This document shows positions 9,450 through 22,070 of a stretch of DNA of 64,000 nt, one piece after another. The stretch is taken from assembly GCA_017562135.1 (NCBI GenBank), contig QEYB01000550.1, positions 62,001 to 126,000 of the forward strand. Direction: 5' to 3'. The notes under the pieces were generated by a model that did no database searches, was not told the origin of the DNA, and saw only the letters and a list, made by a program, of their open reading frames with translations. A program made the translations under genes and the position numbers. This DNA comes from Dipylidium caninum. Its lineage: Eukaryota; Platyhelminthes; Cestoda; Cyclophyllidea; Dipylidiidae. How positions within the stretch are numbered: position 1 is the stretch's first letter; each line of letters begins with the position of its first letter.

Positions 9450-9744
9450 TCTGAAGGACATAGCTACAAAATTAGGTGGCGATCAGCGGACGCGTGCGTC
9501 TCAGCCGCAGTTCCGTCACAGTGCCTTCCTGAAGCAAATGGAGCGAACCGCCTGTCTTCTGGCAGTCCTGGACTACCTGGGTTTTCAGGCCAAACAACAC
9601 TCACCACTTCGTGGACCTATAGCAACCGCGGTTTTACTGGTGAGCCAGTTTCAACGCTACGCTCTGGGCCGCCTCGTTGGCAAGCCCATGCTCTGTGCTC
9701 TAAACAAGATGATTGGTGTTTGTGGCAAGGCAAACCAGCCCTAG

Positions 9745-11890
9745 AAACCCTCCTCTCAATGACAGCGCCAACGCATGCGGTAGACACACGCACACTAGAC
9801 AAATTAAGTACACTCTTTCTTCTCATGTCCTCTTACTTTGATTTTAATGATTATGATCTTGGATCTGCTCCCCATAAAATTGCGAATTCTATCCTAAACG
9901 ATCGTGGCTCGGTATCTAGCCTTGTATTTGGTTGGCCAACCAATGCTGACTCTGATCCTGCTACAGATGAATTTTTTCTTCAAAGTCAAACTACGTTGAT
10001 CCCTTTTCCTTCTGATTTACCGGCCTTTTTTACTCCAGTCTACACTTTGCCCAGTTATATTTACGCTTGCGGACTTGATATGAGCCTCTCTTCCTCGCCC
10101 TTCCTTTTGGTCGCCATTGCGGCAAAGAATTTTCAAAGTCTCTTGTGCCTTCCTAAATGTCAGGAATCCTTTGATGGTCCATCAGTGGCTTATTCGAAAC
10201 TACCCAGTCTGTTAACCAGCTTGACCGAACGCGGACTCTAAATTTTACTGTCTTGTCCTCGGCTTCCTCCCTTCAACTTCCTTTTGTTTAATGCTTTTTA
10301 TTGTGAATGTCAGGATTCCACTTAAACTCTCTTCTTTTGTAACTGCTGTTCTTCACTCAACCTCTTCTTTCACCAGTGACAGTTTTCTCATGCACTTTTT
10401 GCCTTTTTTTTGACGTGGATTAAGGACTAAGTAGTCTTCCGAGTGACTTCTTTGCACTCCTGAGTCTCAAGTCCCTCCGGTTTTCGGCAGTCTACATCCA
10501 GATCTGTCACACAAGCGCACACATATTTCGAAAACATGTATTCTACTTGCGAAGTCTTCATCCCCTCACGACACTGTTGTTCATACCCTTGTAGAAGATT
10601 TTTTGTAAATTACAATGTGCTCGCATCCACCCCGGCTAAGGCACAAAGTGGAAATTGCGGTCTATTGACTTCAATTTTTTTCCCGAATTTGCACTCGTGG
10701 CCGACTAACCTTCCGATTGCATAACGTTGCATGACCTTCATCTCAAATACCTGATATCCCCAAATACCACATTTCACTTCTCCACCAAACGCTTGGAAGG
10801 GAGTTAACTTGACGATAATGTTTTCATGCCATTGTTTGCCAAATTCAACTGCCTTACTCACGAAAGGCGGCGGAGCAAGTGAAAGAAGTACTGTTAAGCA
10901 ACGATGTTGACGCCATTTTGGAGCCTGTTAGACTCCCGTCGTCCCCTCTTTTTCGTCACGATTTCCGCTTTGGAGACGTCTTCGTGGTCTCTGCTGCGCA
11001 GCGCATAAAACTCCTGGGTAGTTTTCTCGATATTGTCTACTGAAACCGTTTAAATCGATTGCGTTGTAACACAAAAGTTTCACTATTCTCAGCTCAAGAC
11101 CGGCTTGCGCCATTGGCTTGAGGTTATCGGGTTGAGAAGTTGAAAAATTACTAGGAAAAAGCGGAAAGGAGTTGCGAGGAAGTCATTGAATCCGCTCTCA
11201 AGGATCACTTGCCCAGAGAGTAGTGAAATTGCGACAGTTATTTGCCTTCTTTGTAAATATGCCACTGCTGATGCGCTTGAAGTAGACTCCGGAGAAAATT
11301 TACTTGCTTAAAAAACTTGGCGAAGAGGTGTACGGACTAGGGGAATAGTCTCCACGTGCCAGTGCATAAACCACTACGATGCCTACCGCCGTGAAATTGG
11401 TTCCAGCAGTTTACTTTTATATCGAAACTGTGTCAATAAATATGTGTCTTGACTGTGACCGGGTTACCAAGGTCAATTATGGTGCAGATGATACGAGCAA
11501 CAGTCCGGTATAATCTCGTACATTTGACAGAGCCGTGTCTGGCAGACCGAGAAGAGATATCTGAGACTTCTAGCTTGTTTTGTTAATTTAGGGGCTCCTT
11601 TGAAATAAGCAGTCTCGAACGGAACCCGACTGTGCTTCGAACAATCGGCAGCAGAGGGATCTCGGAATTCACGGGGCAGCCGTGCCTGACGACTGAAATA
11701 CTACTGTTTGTGGAGGTTTCAGTGTTGGACAAACAACAGTTGCACAGGATGAGCGTTTTTTAGGCTCAGGGCGGTCAAAAAAGATTTTTATGGAAGACAC
11801 GACAGTGTGGAACGTCCTGTAAAACGGACTATAACACGCTTTTTGAAACCTGCCATGGACAGGCTAAATGATAACCAAAAATGGCAAGCT
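9745..11890 (+). other. Downstream part of duplicated block, no identifiable gene
   Basis: This 2.1 kb follows exon 3 and is collinear with 58,960-61,110. The first 30 codons or so in the second frame (ETLLSMT) may be the shifted continuation of the GTPase. A stretch at about 10,125-10,200 (KCQESFDGPSVAYSKL in one frame) is strongly conserved in copy B, but upstream indels break the frame between copies. I find no C-terminal GTPBP10 exon. Confidence 0.5.
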
Positions 11891-12072
11891 TTTATGGAGT
11901 GGTCGTCAACACAGTTCAAGTTGTCTCACCTCTGGTCTTGACCTCCTGCCTCAAGAACCTCTCCCTCGCCGCTACTTTGTACCCTTGGACTGGCGAGATT
12001 AAAAGTGGACACGTTTTGCAGATGGTTGTGACAGATACGCTGCCTTGAGGAGACCTGCACACACGATGAGGT
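11890..12072 (+). other. Highly conserved terminal block of the duplication
   Basis: This block is the best matched part of copies A and B (B at 58,772-58,950) and lies exactly at the duplication edge. In one frame both copies read VVVNT(V/I)QVVS and LTSCLK, and copy B continues with GRGELKVEHVFADGCDRYAA. In copy A the frame meets TGA near 12,048. It may be a fragment of an exon truncated at the breakpoint, but I cannot name the protein. Confidence 0.45.
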
Positions 12073-13002
12073 CGAGTGCGTGATGCACTGTGATATGGAT
12101 AACAAGGAGTATGTTGTGAGGGCAATAATAGCGTGGATAGAAGGCATGGGAGGTGGCAGAGAAATCTGGAACTCAACTTTTCCTCAGCTACTTCGAGGCC
12201 CCGTCTAACGCCGAGAGGAGAGTGCTCGGTGCCATGTAGGTGCTGTTAATGGGAAATGGCGGTTCGAAGAGGTGTCACACTTTGGCCACTCCTTTTGGCA
12301 GCCAGCCACACGTGTCCTATCACAAATTGGGCAATGGGATGAATGTTCGTGTCAGGTGCCGCGTCATACAGACACAACCAATAAGTAGCTAAATGATGGT
12401 GTATCTACCAAGGCGAATTGAGTATCCCAAGACGCCTGTGGAGTTGGCTACAGAACAATGTTATGGTATCTTTAATGAAAGTGCTGACATTGCCTCGTAT
12501 CATGGGCAATTAGGCACGTTTAACAAAAAACCTATGCCTTGATAGGAATAGAAAACATTTTCAATAGGGTTAATAGAGACTTGAGGGACTTTAGGCGGAT
12601 GTGGTGGAAAGGATTCGCGCCTAGTGTAAGGTTCAGAAAGGTCTTTAAAATTCTACTTCATCTTAACTCGTACGCAGATGCATCGGTGATTGACTCCTTC
12701 ACTAAAGCCTCACACGTTGAGATAGTCGAAGAGGATCACCATGAGTGCCGTAAAACTCACTATTTTCAACCAATCGTTTGCGGGGGCAATCCCACAGGTA
12801 AGTGAAAATGACCTTGGTCTAGGGAGCACGTTCTGAAATAGCCAATCCGACTTGGGAAAATGAAGAAGATATTTCGGCAAAATCATTCGTTCAGACGACG
12901 TAAAGCGACAAACGGATATGATTTACATGAGGGAACAGAATGCGCATCCTGGTATTACGGGATAATAGATCTCCGACTAAGTTTTTTATAAGCCCACATT
13001 GT

Positions 13003-13028
13003 GTTCAGATTTAATTATAAATCTGAAC
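13003..13028. repeat. Perfect 10-bp stem hairpin
   Basis: GTTCAGATTT is followed by a six-base loop and then its exact complement AAATCTGAAC. No coding frame or T-run suggests a function. Confidence 0.75.
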
Positions 13029-15197
13029 TACATCCTCCTCTCGTGTACCTGTGTGTGGGTGTAAAAGAATAGATTTGATATGCCGGAAACAGACGACCGA
13101 ATAACCAGTGCGCTAAACGAGTCCAAGTCAGACCGAGAAAGGAGACATATTTTTGAAGAAAAAGACTCAACGTACTTCACAGCATTAACCTTCAAAAGTG
13201 AATTCGTACAGAACGCCAATTCATTTGCGACACTGACCTGAAAATCTTGCATTACTTCGGTCTCTATAGCCATCATCGCCTAGAGCCCTGGAATAAGCCA
13301 TGAAGTGGTTAAATAAACCGCTAAGTGGAGTGGGATTTTGGGCTCAGCACACCGTACCAATCGCCATTTCGCCCCTTTGTTAAGAAGGATGGGTAGCGTC
13401 GCTAAAACTTTCTCCAGGCTACCCACGTTATTTATCCTCCACAAGTGCGCAAATGGAAAATATCGACCCTTTCAGGTTTAAGATGGATGACAATTATGTC
13501 ATGTCAACACGGTCTACTCGACACCAAAGATGTTTTCACGCTCTTTGCACAAATAGATATATTGCTGATTTGTCAAATAAGGGCATACACTAACCTGTAG
13601 ATTGCTGTGTCAATCTATTGACAAGTCCAGTTGATTACATACAAGAATGTTTTTGGAGGCAGGCGTGAGAGATTCATTTGCAGATAACGAGGCTATCTGC
13701 TATTGCACATTACCAATTGTTGACCTTTAGACTTGCCACTTCAACCAATTAATTGTCCTTACTGGTCGAGAAACTGATGAGTGGAAGGAGTTAGTGACTA
13801 CTGTCAATGTCGCCTCTATTTCACCACGCCTGATGGACTAGCCACTTTGCTCTGCCACATTATAATCACATTTTCACTCATTTCCACATACACACCCTCT
13901 TTTCCGCTAACTTGCTCCCATTCTCGTGTCAGCCCAACTATTGTGGAATTTAGAAAAATTTAGTGACAGTGTGAAATAAGTCCTGGTCAAACTTAAGGAA
14001 CGCCAAAGTGTAAAAGCGGCGTGTGGGAATAGGGAAAAACGATAAGCCTCGAGAAAGGAGCAAATGTGCTCGAGAGTGGGGAGGGCTTGCGATTGAATAG
14101 TGGGACTGACGCGCAGTGAACGTGAGATTTGCTATTTAACTGTTTTTTAGCCAAGGTGACGAAATTGTGATGAGTTAGCATGAGAATTTACGGCACCGTG
14201 CTAGGTTCCACTATATATCTCGCACAATCGCCGAGATGCCCCAAATGCCACCTATTCAAACTCTACCACTTCTCTCTCCGTCTTCCCTGCTCCACATCGC
14301 CATCTTACGTCACGGCCACCCAATGAAACGGTGGAATGAGTGGGACCGCGTGAAGTGCCAATTTCGGTTCCTACGTGGTGCATTTCCTTAGTTCAAATCG
14401 ACGACAATCTCTCACTCCCAACCCTTTCTTTCCCTCCTCCACATTGTTTTTCCTATCCTTGCAAGGTCTACTTCCCCCCGATCACTTAGGTGGTCGAATT
14501 CTTATCCTAATGGACGTCTTCTGAAACGCAACGGTACTTTCTGCACATTAACGCTGCCTTGTCGTTAGCACTACTTCTACATAATGAGTAAAGCTGTAAC
14601 CAGCCCATTGTCTGACTTTGTTGATGGCTAAGAAAAACGAAGCGAAAGTTTCTGGAGGGGGAAGGTGGAGTCAGCACCGTTTCACTGTAAGCCTGCAGTC
14701 AAGCATTAGAGCACACAACGACTATGATCAAGTTACTCCCTTTCCTCCCCTATCTTCTGACTGCATTTCGCGCCCCGCCCTCATGGCAAATGTCTCTAGC
14801 TTTTCTAAGTTCCTTTTCACATGTCGCATGCCAAAACACTGCAACTATTTGCTTCGCCCACCTTTCGTCTGAAAAAGCGGCCACCAGCTACTCGCCTATG
14901 TCCACAGTCCCCTTTCCTCACACAATCTTGCAGCCACCCCTTCTTCATCGTCGATGAATAAAGGAAGCTTCATCAACAGTATTGGTGGACGCACTCAGTA
15001 ACTCACCAAATGGCAATGCATAGGTGAACCATCTTTTTCTATGTGTCCACCCCGGCAATCACTTACCACCAAGGCTGATGGAAGGTGGTATGGAATGAAT
15101 TAGTTGCGCAAACTTGTTTCCCACTACTCTTATTTCCACCTTCTCAACAAGTAGCAGCTCAGGCATCATTTCGGCGTTGGCTCGGAACATAGGCTAC

Positions 15198-15250
15198 CGC
15201 CCGCCGCCGCCGCCGCCGCCGCTGCCGCTGCCCGCTGCCCACTGCCGCTG
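15198..15250. repeat. CCG/CTG-rich trinucleotide repeat
   Basis: CCG units run uninterrupted and then become mixed GCTGCC units. They lie outside any supported reading frame. Confidence 0.9.
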
Positions 15251-17984
15251 AATGTCCGCTATATGCATCTTCAAAAAAGTGCCCCCAAACTCACCAATGT
15301 GAAGATCGACGAGCGTTCGAATACTAATCCTCAACTATTCACGTAACTCAGTTGCAGTTCACATTGAGTTAAGTACCCCCATTGCAATTACCTCAAACCG
15401 ACCTCCAACATAACTTGTCATGTCAACAAATTCGACCCATAGACAAGACCGCTAACATGACTTGTTAACATTCGGCTGTGCCTATTGGGCATTTCATTTG
15501 CCCTCATATATGAATGCAACAACGAGGAGGAGTAGTGAGAGTAGCAATTGATTTCACTCTAGTAGTCAAAACAGAGCAGAGCAAAGCAGACCAGGCGGAC
15601 GAGACGAGGCGAGGCGAGTCCAGATATGGTCGGAGAACGAGCAGTTGGTCCAATTTGTCTTCTGCCACCAAAATTAAACCGTCGTCAATCTCGGCGCTGC
15701 AAGCCACAAATGTGAGGACCTCACTGATTGGTGTGTCAACACAGGGAAAAAAATGCTCGCCAAGGCATTCCATGAGGAAACAGGCACGCAGACGAGGCAA
15801 ACTAATAAGTCTATGAAGGATCAGTGGCCTCCCTATCTCGTACAAACCCCCTAAGAACTGACGCATTAAGAAGAAAACACGATGCACACCGCCTAACCCT
15901 AAAACAAATATCCACTTCTACGACCGTTGACCTTAGTCCCGCCTTTACCACATCCCCTAAATAATCCGCGATCTAAAGAAAAATGTAAACAGCACAGTTA
16001 TTGACACAATGAATATTTACAAATTTTTTACCTATTTTCACTAAACACGAATGCCAGACATGCCCTCCTATTTCACAGTCTTCCATTTAGGAAATAATGG
16101 CTTCAATCGCAAAATTGCGCCTTAGTGTGGGATAGATGAGATACTCTTGCGAGTCATTACTATCGGCGGTCATAATATTAAAATTTCCCCTTTCCCATTC
16201 AAAGTTTTATCACCTTCCTCAGAGCCTCACTATATCATTAGCCATGTCAAGAGTTGGATACATTAAAAAAGGGAAATATCTTCGCTGTCAGTACGTAAGG
16301 GCGCTCAATCCTACCCCGTAAAATGGATTAGCGTTTTGTCAAAATGCACGAGTAGCACAAAATAAAGCAATGCAATAAGGATGGATTTGGTCAGAAATAG
16401 GCCCCATTCTTCCATCGAGGGCAGCATCAACTATCGTCCTCAGCGGTTAGGTCTCGGGGACACATCGTAATTCCTACTTATCTACCCACACAACAACACA
16501 CGCGTAAAATTCTACTTTCGGAATGATATGTTATGACCACATTGCATGCGGCTCGCTCACCCACACTTGTGGTGCTCATATTTACTCAACTCTTATCATT
16601 TCAGATAATTCGATTAGAAGAAAAAGCGTGTGCCAAACAAATTGTCCATATCCAATGAAGCCATGTCCAAAAGCAGAAAGAATTTAAAAGATTGCCAACT
16701 CAAAGGCGGATGTCACGTCATAGTTGGAAACACTCTTGCATCAAATAAGAGAAGTAAATTCCTCTACAAAATAGGACTCAAGACAGGCTAGCATTCACAT
16801 CTTAATCGCATGGTTTCTCCCTCAGGGGCTTTACTTGACAACCTCTTCGATCCGGTAACGACATAACGCAGCACCCCGTCCAGGCTGTGAAAAGTCATCT
16901 TCCGCCAAGCTAAGATTGTTCAAATCATACCAAGACTTATTCTTTAAAAAAGGAAAATATTCTGGTTATCATATTCGACTGTTATCTACTCCAAATCATT
17001 TGGCAATTAGCCATTACAAGTCCTCACGGACCAACAAAGTATATTCACATAAGACTTAGTTAGTTAAAGCGGTTCATTTTCCGCAGGGCAACAAAGCTTC
17101 AGCAATAATGGGCACGTAGGTCCAGAGAGAAGTTCTTTGCCAGCACGCAAAAGTCCTGTGTGGCTTCTCGGTTGCCAGCAATTGAAAGTTGGCAAATGTA
17201 TGACTCATGAGCTTAGGACGACAAGAGGGACAAATCCACTGACTCCACTAATTGTTCTCTTCCAATCAACTTCGCATAGCCGTCCCACGCATTATTACGT
17301 TACCACTACAGACCTCCTTAAGATTTACCATCAAAAAAGTGTTCATTGATAAGTACTAAGCAAAAAGGATAGGCAATTAGGCATTCACAAACGAACCCGC
17401 TCACTCCCACCAACGGGCACAATCGCACAAATCTCCCTGACCGCACAGTCCGCATCCACCTTCGCTAAATTAAAATAATCTTATGAATTAGCTTCTTTTT
17501 CGCACTACTTCCATTTGTCCCCTCTATGAAACGGACACATAACTGCTTCCCTCTACTGTCTACTAATGCCTCAATATTACTCGTCTGGCCACCTGCACTG
17601 CGGAAAATGTGTATATCCGAATTCTGGTCGTGTGATAATTCACTACATTATTTACATCGCCACCTTAGCCAATGTCACTCACCAAATTTGCTTCAAGGGT
17701 TTGGTAATGTGTGCGTGGCATATTACATGCTGTCTAAGCCTGCTCCACTTGTCCGTCGAAGACATTTCGCACATACGCCTCAACACCGTTCAGGCCGCAT
17801 GAGAATAAGCGTAGGTTACAACTTGTAACCCACCTCCCCCAGGTCCTTCCTACATCAGCGAAGGGCACCCTTCTCCCTCCTCATGCCACAATTTTCGTGG
17901 AGCTACATTGGGGGAGAGAAAATGCCTTAATTAACATCAGCCAGGACAGCCAGCCACCCAGCCAGTCTCCTTTCTTCCACTTCC

Positions 17985-18750
17985 CTTTATCACAATTTCT
18001 TACATCTTCTGCCCACACCCCTTAAAATCTCTCTCGTCTCCTCTTTCCCTCTCTCCCACTGCCTCTCCCTCTCTCGGGCTTATCAAAGTGCTTCTTCAGG
18101 GTGCCATCTCCGCCCACTCTCCACAACTTTACTCCACCACCATCCCCCAAGACCGCTTTTGCCGCAGTTGGCGTAGTGGCTCAATTCCCCGGCTCCCGTG
18201 CTCATTCCCTATCCATCCTCCTCCCTGAATTTGTGGATATCAGGACAGGAAACTTAAAATGGCATGTGTGGGGGGAGAAGGAAGGCGAACCGGGAATGGG
18301 AACTAATGCTTACACCTACGATAAGGGCATTTTGGCCACTTAACACTGTAGTGTAATAAATGGTCAACTGACTGGTTTTATGCGGTGATGCCCAAACTTT
18401 TTTACACCTTCTAAGTGGTCTAACTGATCCACTTTCACCCTTTGGCTTTTCCTCCTTCATGTTGATTCGAGTTTCTCTCCGATCTCGTGACGTGGTTTGA
18501 TGCTGTCTCGTGTAATGCGATTTGCTTGGTTCTCCAATTTGTTTTTCTTGCTATGTTTCCCACTTCCTCCTTATGTCCTCTGACTCTCTTTCAATACCTA
18601 CGTGCCGACACTCTGCCGACGAATCTTTTCGTCGACAAAGCCAACACAGCAATGTAGGTGCGGAGGCGTGCGGAGGACCCATATGCGCCTCTGCAATGCA
18701 GGCAAAACGGACAAGCAGTGAGAGCAGTCGAGACGAGTGAGGACAGGGAA
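17985..18750 (+). repeat. Dispersed repeat family R3, copy 1
   Basis: This pyrimidine-rich block of about 0.75 kb aligns with 46,190-46,685 in the same orientation and with 30,400-31,300 in reverse. Shared landmarks include CAAGACCG followed by CCCGTGCTCATTCCCTAT, then a segment ending in GCATGTGTGG, and CAATGCAGGCAAAACG near the 3' end. No coding capacity is visible. It could be a non-autonomous mobile element or the remains of a duplicated non-coding sequence. Confidence 0.7.
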
Positions 18751-18780
18751 GATACGGCTAGATGAGGGGAAATGAATGGA

Positions 18781-18825
18781 GGAGTAGAGAAGAGAAGAGA
18801 AGAGAAAGAGGAGAGGAGAGGCGAG
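18781..18825. repeat. GA-rich (AGAAG/GGAGA) low-complexity tract
   Basis: A purine-only run of AGAAG and GGAGA units adjoins R3 copy 1. Confidence 0.85.
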
Positions 18826-21800
18826 ACATCGGGAGTAGAGGAGAAAGAAGTACAAATTTGCTAGTGGCACTAAGCTTCCACAGGAGCAGTTTACCTTTGT
18901 TGACAAGGAATTTCACGGGTTTCATCCTTGCTTTCCTTGGTGCAAAAACCCGAGCAGGAATTGTCTGGAATCCGAAATTTGCTGATGTGGTAAGCCAAGG
19001 ATGCCTTAATACGTCTTTTTGTGTAAATACCCTCGTGCTCTTTTTTGTGTAACGTGCTCGTCAGACGTTTTCACGACTTCATAAATCATGCTTAACGTAA
19101 GGTTATTTAGCCTTTTGAAAAAGTTTACTTATGTCAGAGGTAATTTTTTGTTTCTTTTTAAGGCTTCTATTTAATATCATAGTCTTGTCGAAGTGGCTAT
19201 TCGATTGCGGTGCTGATGTGAGTATCCTCCGGTGGCTGCTGCACTTGCGGCGTTCTTTTTGCTGGTTGATAATGTGCCTCTTACCACGGTATAATGTCGA
19301 AAAATGTACCACATTATTCTCAGTCCAAGCCTCTGAGGATGTTCCTCGTAGACCGCAGCGGCTTGGTAGAAGATGGTCTAGTGCGATTCCATAGGCTCTC
19401 GCGAGGACGTTCTAGGTGTGGGGGGCGTGTAGGGCGGGACGAGAAAGAGCCGGTAAGAGTTTTATTTTCAAGTCAGAGGAAGGAGAGGTCTAGACGATTC
19501 ACTAATCGCTAAGCATCCTAACAAAGATGCTTTTATTGGCTTCGAGTAGCAGAACCGAGACCCATTAGGTTACCGAAATAGACAAGGTGAGGGCGAATGC
19601 GAAGGTGCGACGCGAGCCCGTCGGGGAAAGCTGGTGTCAATTCTCTTTTCAAGTAGGAGGGCAGTAGCATGAACTTCCTGAAAAGGCTCACTCCGCTCAG
19701 CCTACGAAATCGTTTGCCTCGTTCCTCAACTTCAGCTGTGAGGAAGGTGCGACGGATGGGAGAAAAATGAGCTTGGAGGACGGATTCCGAGCCAGGAGGA
19801 TGATTTGGGGAGTTGGACAGGTTGTTGAATACGTTTCAATGGGAAAAAACTGCAGTAGGAAATATGCTTCGTATTGGAAGTTAAGAAGACTCCGAGTCAG
19901 CGGATTTGTGCCGGGTGATAGAGAATGGAATGTGGAAGGCGGAATGTGAGGGAATGTGGCTGTTTCCCGGTGTTCGAACTGTGGGATTTGAATGTGTTGG
20001 TCACCGCATTGGCGGGCTGCGGCTACGTCTTCGCCTATTCCTTCACTGCTTTCCTCCACTTATCTCTTGTACCACCTAGACTATCATCGAACTATTTGTA
20101 GTCCGGCAGTATCTTCAACTTATCGTCATCACTGATTCACCGTGTCTGAGATGGATTTACAATCACCCGCGAACAAAATTTTTGTCAAATCATAGTAAAT
20201 GAAGCAACCCGCATCTACCAACTAACGTGGTGGCCCACACGAGGAAGGTGCATGTCCACACACATACTGCACGCATGATACCGTGGCCCAGCAGTTTCGG
20301 CTGTGATGCTCTCAGACGGTCAACAGTTCTCCCTGCCGGGCCTCTGGCATTCACTGCCAAGTTTCCCCTCGCCTTTTGTGAGGGTTCTGGACTCAATGAC
20401 AAGTGACAACTCAACGTGTGGTCCGACATGCCGTCGCAGCCAACCTAGTTTCCTCTCACACACACGCCGCAGGACAATGATTTCGTTTAACGCCGCTTCT
20501 CATTGCTGGTGAATATCTGTGATCCGCGGTCCAAAATCCTGCTAAGTAAAATGGAAAATCATCGTTGCCTGGATTCGTCGACGACGAACACGAATTAAAT
20601 GTCTGTTCATTAATTCAACTTCCATCGTATTAAACGACTTCATCTTATTTCACGGCCGTTCATAAGTGTGCCTTTGTGAAGCACCATCGACGTCCAGCGT
20701 TGTGGCACGAGGCGGATATGCTGCACGTTGGACGGACACTGTGCAGTAAAGTAAGTGGGTAACCCTGAAAAATTATTCAGCACTATATTGTTCCAGGCTA
20801 TCACTCAAATAAACGATTTTTCCAGGAAGTGGCATTGCATAGTGTGTGTTAACCAGTTGAAGGTCATTTCATTCGAATTTATTGATACGACAATTCATGT
20901 TGGAGGTCGGATGGCAGACTGGAATTTGAAAAAAATAAGAAGCATGATGACACCTATCTGTGCGCCAACAATTTTGAAGACTTGAAACAAGAATCTTAAC
21001 TGACTTGGAGTACTATTTCGAGGATATTGCTTTGCATTTGTCAAGTTCCACTTTTCGTGAATTGGGGAGCACTTTGTTTAAAGATGTATAAGAGCCGACA
21101 TTCGGCATCAGCCCGAGTTAGACTCGACCCACTGGCGCCTACGTGCTGCTTGATGAAAAAGCGGATTTAGTGGTGGAGAACTAGTCGCGCAACTAACTTA
21201 CCAAGACCCTTCCATCAACCTGGTGACAAGTCACTCTCGACCAGACACATCGAAAGTCGTGATTGATCCACATATTACCATTTGTTGAGTTTACTAGGTG
21301 TGTCCGATTCCCACCCAAATTAATCAAATGCCATTAATAATACCGCAAACTCGGTCAACCAGACAAGCGTCCAAATCTCCACTTTAGCCTGAAACCTCCG
21401 TGCAATAACCGCGTTCTTCTGCAGAAGAGTCGAGGGTCGTTTGCAAAAATATTTAAGTGCCTTAAATGATGTCACTGAATGGGAGGAGTTAGGCAGTTTC
21501 TACGAGTTGGGAAGGAAATGAAAGGGGCAGGTAGGTGCGTGAAAGAGTCGAAGGAACGGCGGGGACGAGTAGGCTCTAATGACTTGAGATTCTTTCCCCA
21601 CCCGAAAATCTGTGTTCTCTTAGCCCAACAACGGCCCAGCACTAAAACTATCGACATGTAGCTTTTCTCCAGCATGAGAGGAAGCGTGGCAAGATTGACA
21701 GGATGAAGTGAAGATGTGTAGTTGCAAGAAATTTTGCCAGCCGAGACAACATTTCATGACTTTACGTGGCGTGGCATAAAGTCCAACTCTAGAAAACTAA

Positions 21801-21960
21801 TTGTCACGGGCGAATGTTCAACATCTTTACGGAACTATGACGAGGAGAGATGCAATACTCGCGCTTGGCATGGCAGGTTCTAGGAGCCTGGTCGAACGCG
21901 TACTGCATCGTACTTTATTAGTGGAAGGCGTCTCGTGATGGTGTACTTGTGAGTGAAGTC
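18826..21960. other. Intergenic sequence with one repeat copy
   Basis: No gene is supported. A 120-codon minus-strand frame at 19,697-20,059 and a 60-codon plus-strand frame on the other strand overlap each other without family similarity. The stretch at 19,290-19,400 is repeated in inverted form at 21,965-22,070 (family R6). Confidence 0.45.
19290..19400 (+). repeat. Inverted repeat family R6, copy 1
   Basis: The segment starts after TCTCAG and contains CAAGCCTCTGAGGATG. The inverted partner at 21,965-22,070 has CAAGCCTCTGAAGATG after GCAG. Both continue with a similar pattern (...GGCTTGG/GGCTTAGG...). In one frame the copies read KPLRMFLVDRSGLVEDGL here and SPLKMLPVGPGGLGGEM in the partner, which could be the same decayed exon behind an acceptor site. 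Confidence 0.6.
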
Positions 21961-21964
21961 TGAT

Positions 21965-22070
21965 GAACTGCGAGATCCAATGGAATTGAACTAGAACATC
22001 TCTCCGCCTAAGCCACCCGGTCCTACAGGGAGCATCTTCAGAGGCTTGAACTGCGGGCTTTATGTGGTGG
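21965..22070 (-). repeat. Inverted repeat family R6, copy 2
   Basis: This is the reverse-orientation partner of 19,290-19,400. Read on the minus strand it has an AG acceptor-like site and then LKMLPVGPGGLGGEM before a stop. The glycine pattern resembles the nucleotide-binding loop of ThiF/E1-type enzymes, but too little remains to assign it. Confidence 0.55.

Larger units (their letters stand above)
7888..9744 (+). pseudogene. GTPBP10-like Obg-family GTPase, three exons, inactivated
   Basis: Exon 1 (7,888-8,070, donor GTAAGG) encodes the Obg domain start, including FVDRLRIYMKSGSG and GKGGNGG, ending NPKKRFI. Exon 2 (about 8,141-8,527, acceptor GCAG, donor GTAAGT) keeps DRHDQRILVAQ and then ADIGLIGLPNA followed by ADPPG, but has stops and frame changes. 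Exon 3 (9,450-9,744) encodes FLKQMERT, LDYLGFQ and MLCALNKM. The exon 2/3 junction falls within the conserved PG-L of the G3 region, in phase 1. The P-loop Gly-Lys-Ser is degraded to NAKESS, the G4 Asp is lost (NKMI), and about 50 bp covering switch I is missing relative to copy B. GTPBP10 proteins are GTPases for mitochondrial large-subunit assembly. This copy cannot encode a working one. Confidence 0.85.
7065..12072 (+). repeat. Segmental duplication, copy A (inverted copy at 58,772-64,000)
   Basis: The whole block aligns in reverse with 58,772-64,000. Anchor pairs are 7,850 with about 63,181, exon 3 start 9,450 with 61,428, and 11,906 with about 58,938, so order and spacing are kept with modest indels. 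The inner end is abrupt: the match stops near 12,072 here and 58,772 there. The other end continues beyond the window in copy B. By eye the two copies differ by many substitutions and indels, so this duplication is older than the palindrome, or has escaped gene conversion. Confidence 0.92.
12073..17984. other. Unique sequence, no supported gene
   Basis: This 5.9 kb holds no recognisable protein, RNA gene or mobile-element domain. Open frames are all below about 130 codons, overlap on both strands and show no family signature. Notable items are a perfect short hairpin at 13,003-13,028 and a CCG/CTG-rich run at 15,198-15,250. From 16.0 to 17.4 kb the sequence is relatively AT-rich. Confidence 0.5.

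Noticed and set aside
9387..10241. 284-codon plus-strand open frame, the longest in the window
   Set aside because: Its first third is the out-of-frame shadow of GTPBP10-like exon 3. The rest is well matched in copy B, but small indels shift the frame between copies (for example near KNFQSLL), so the openness is not maintained as coding.
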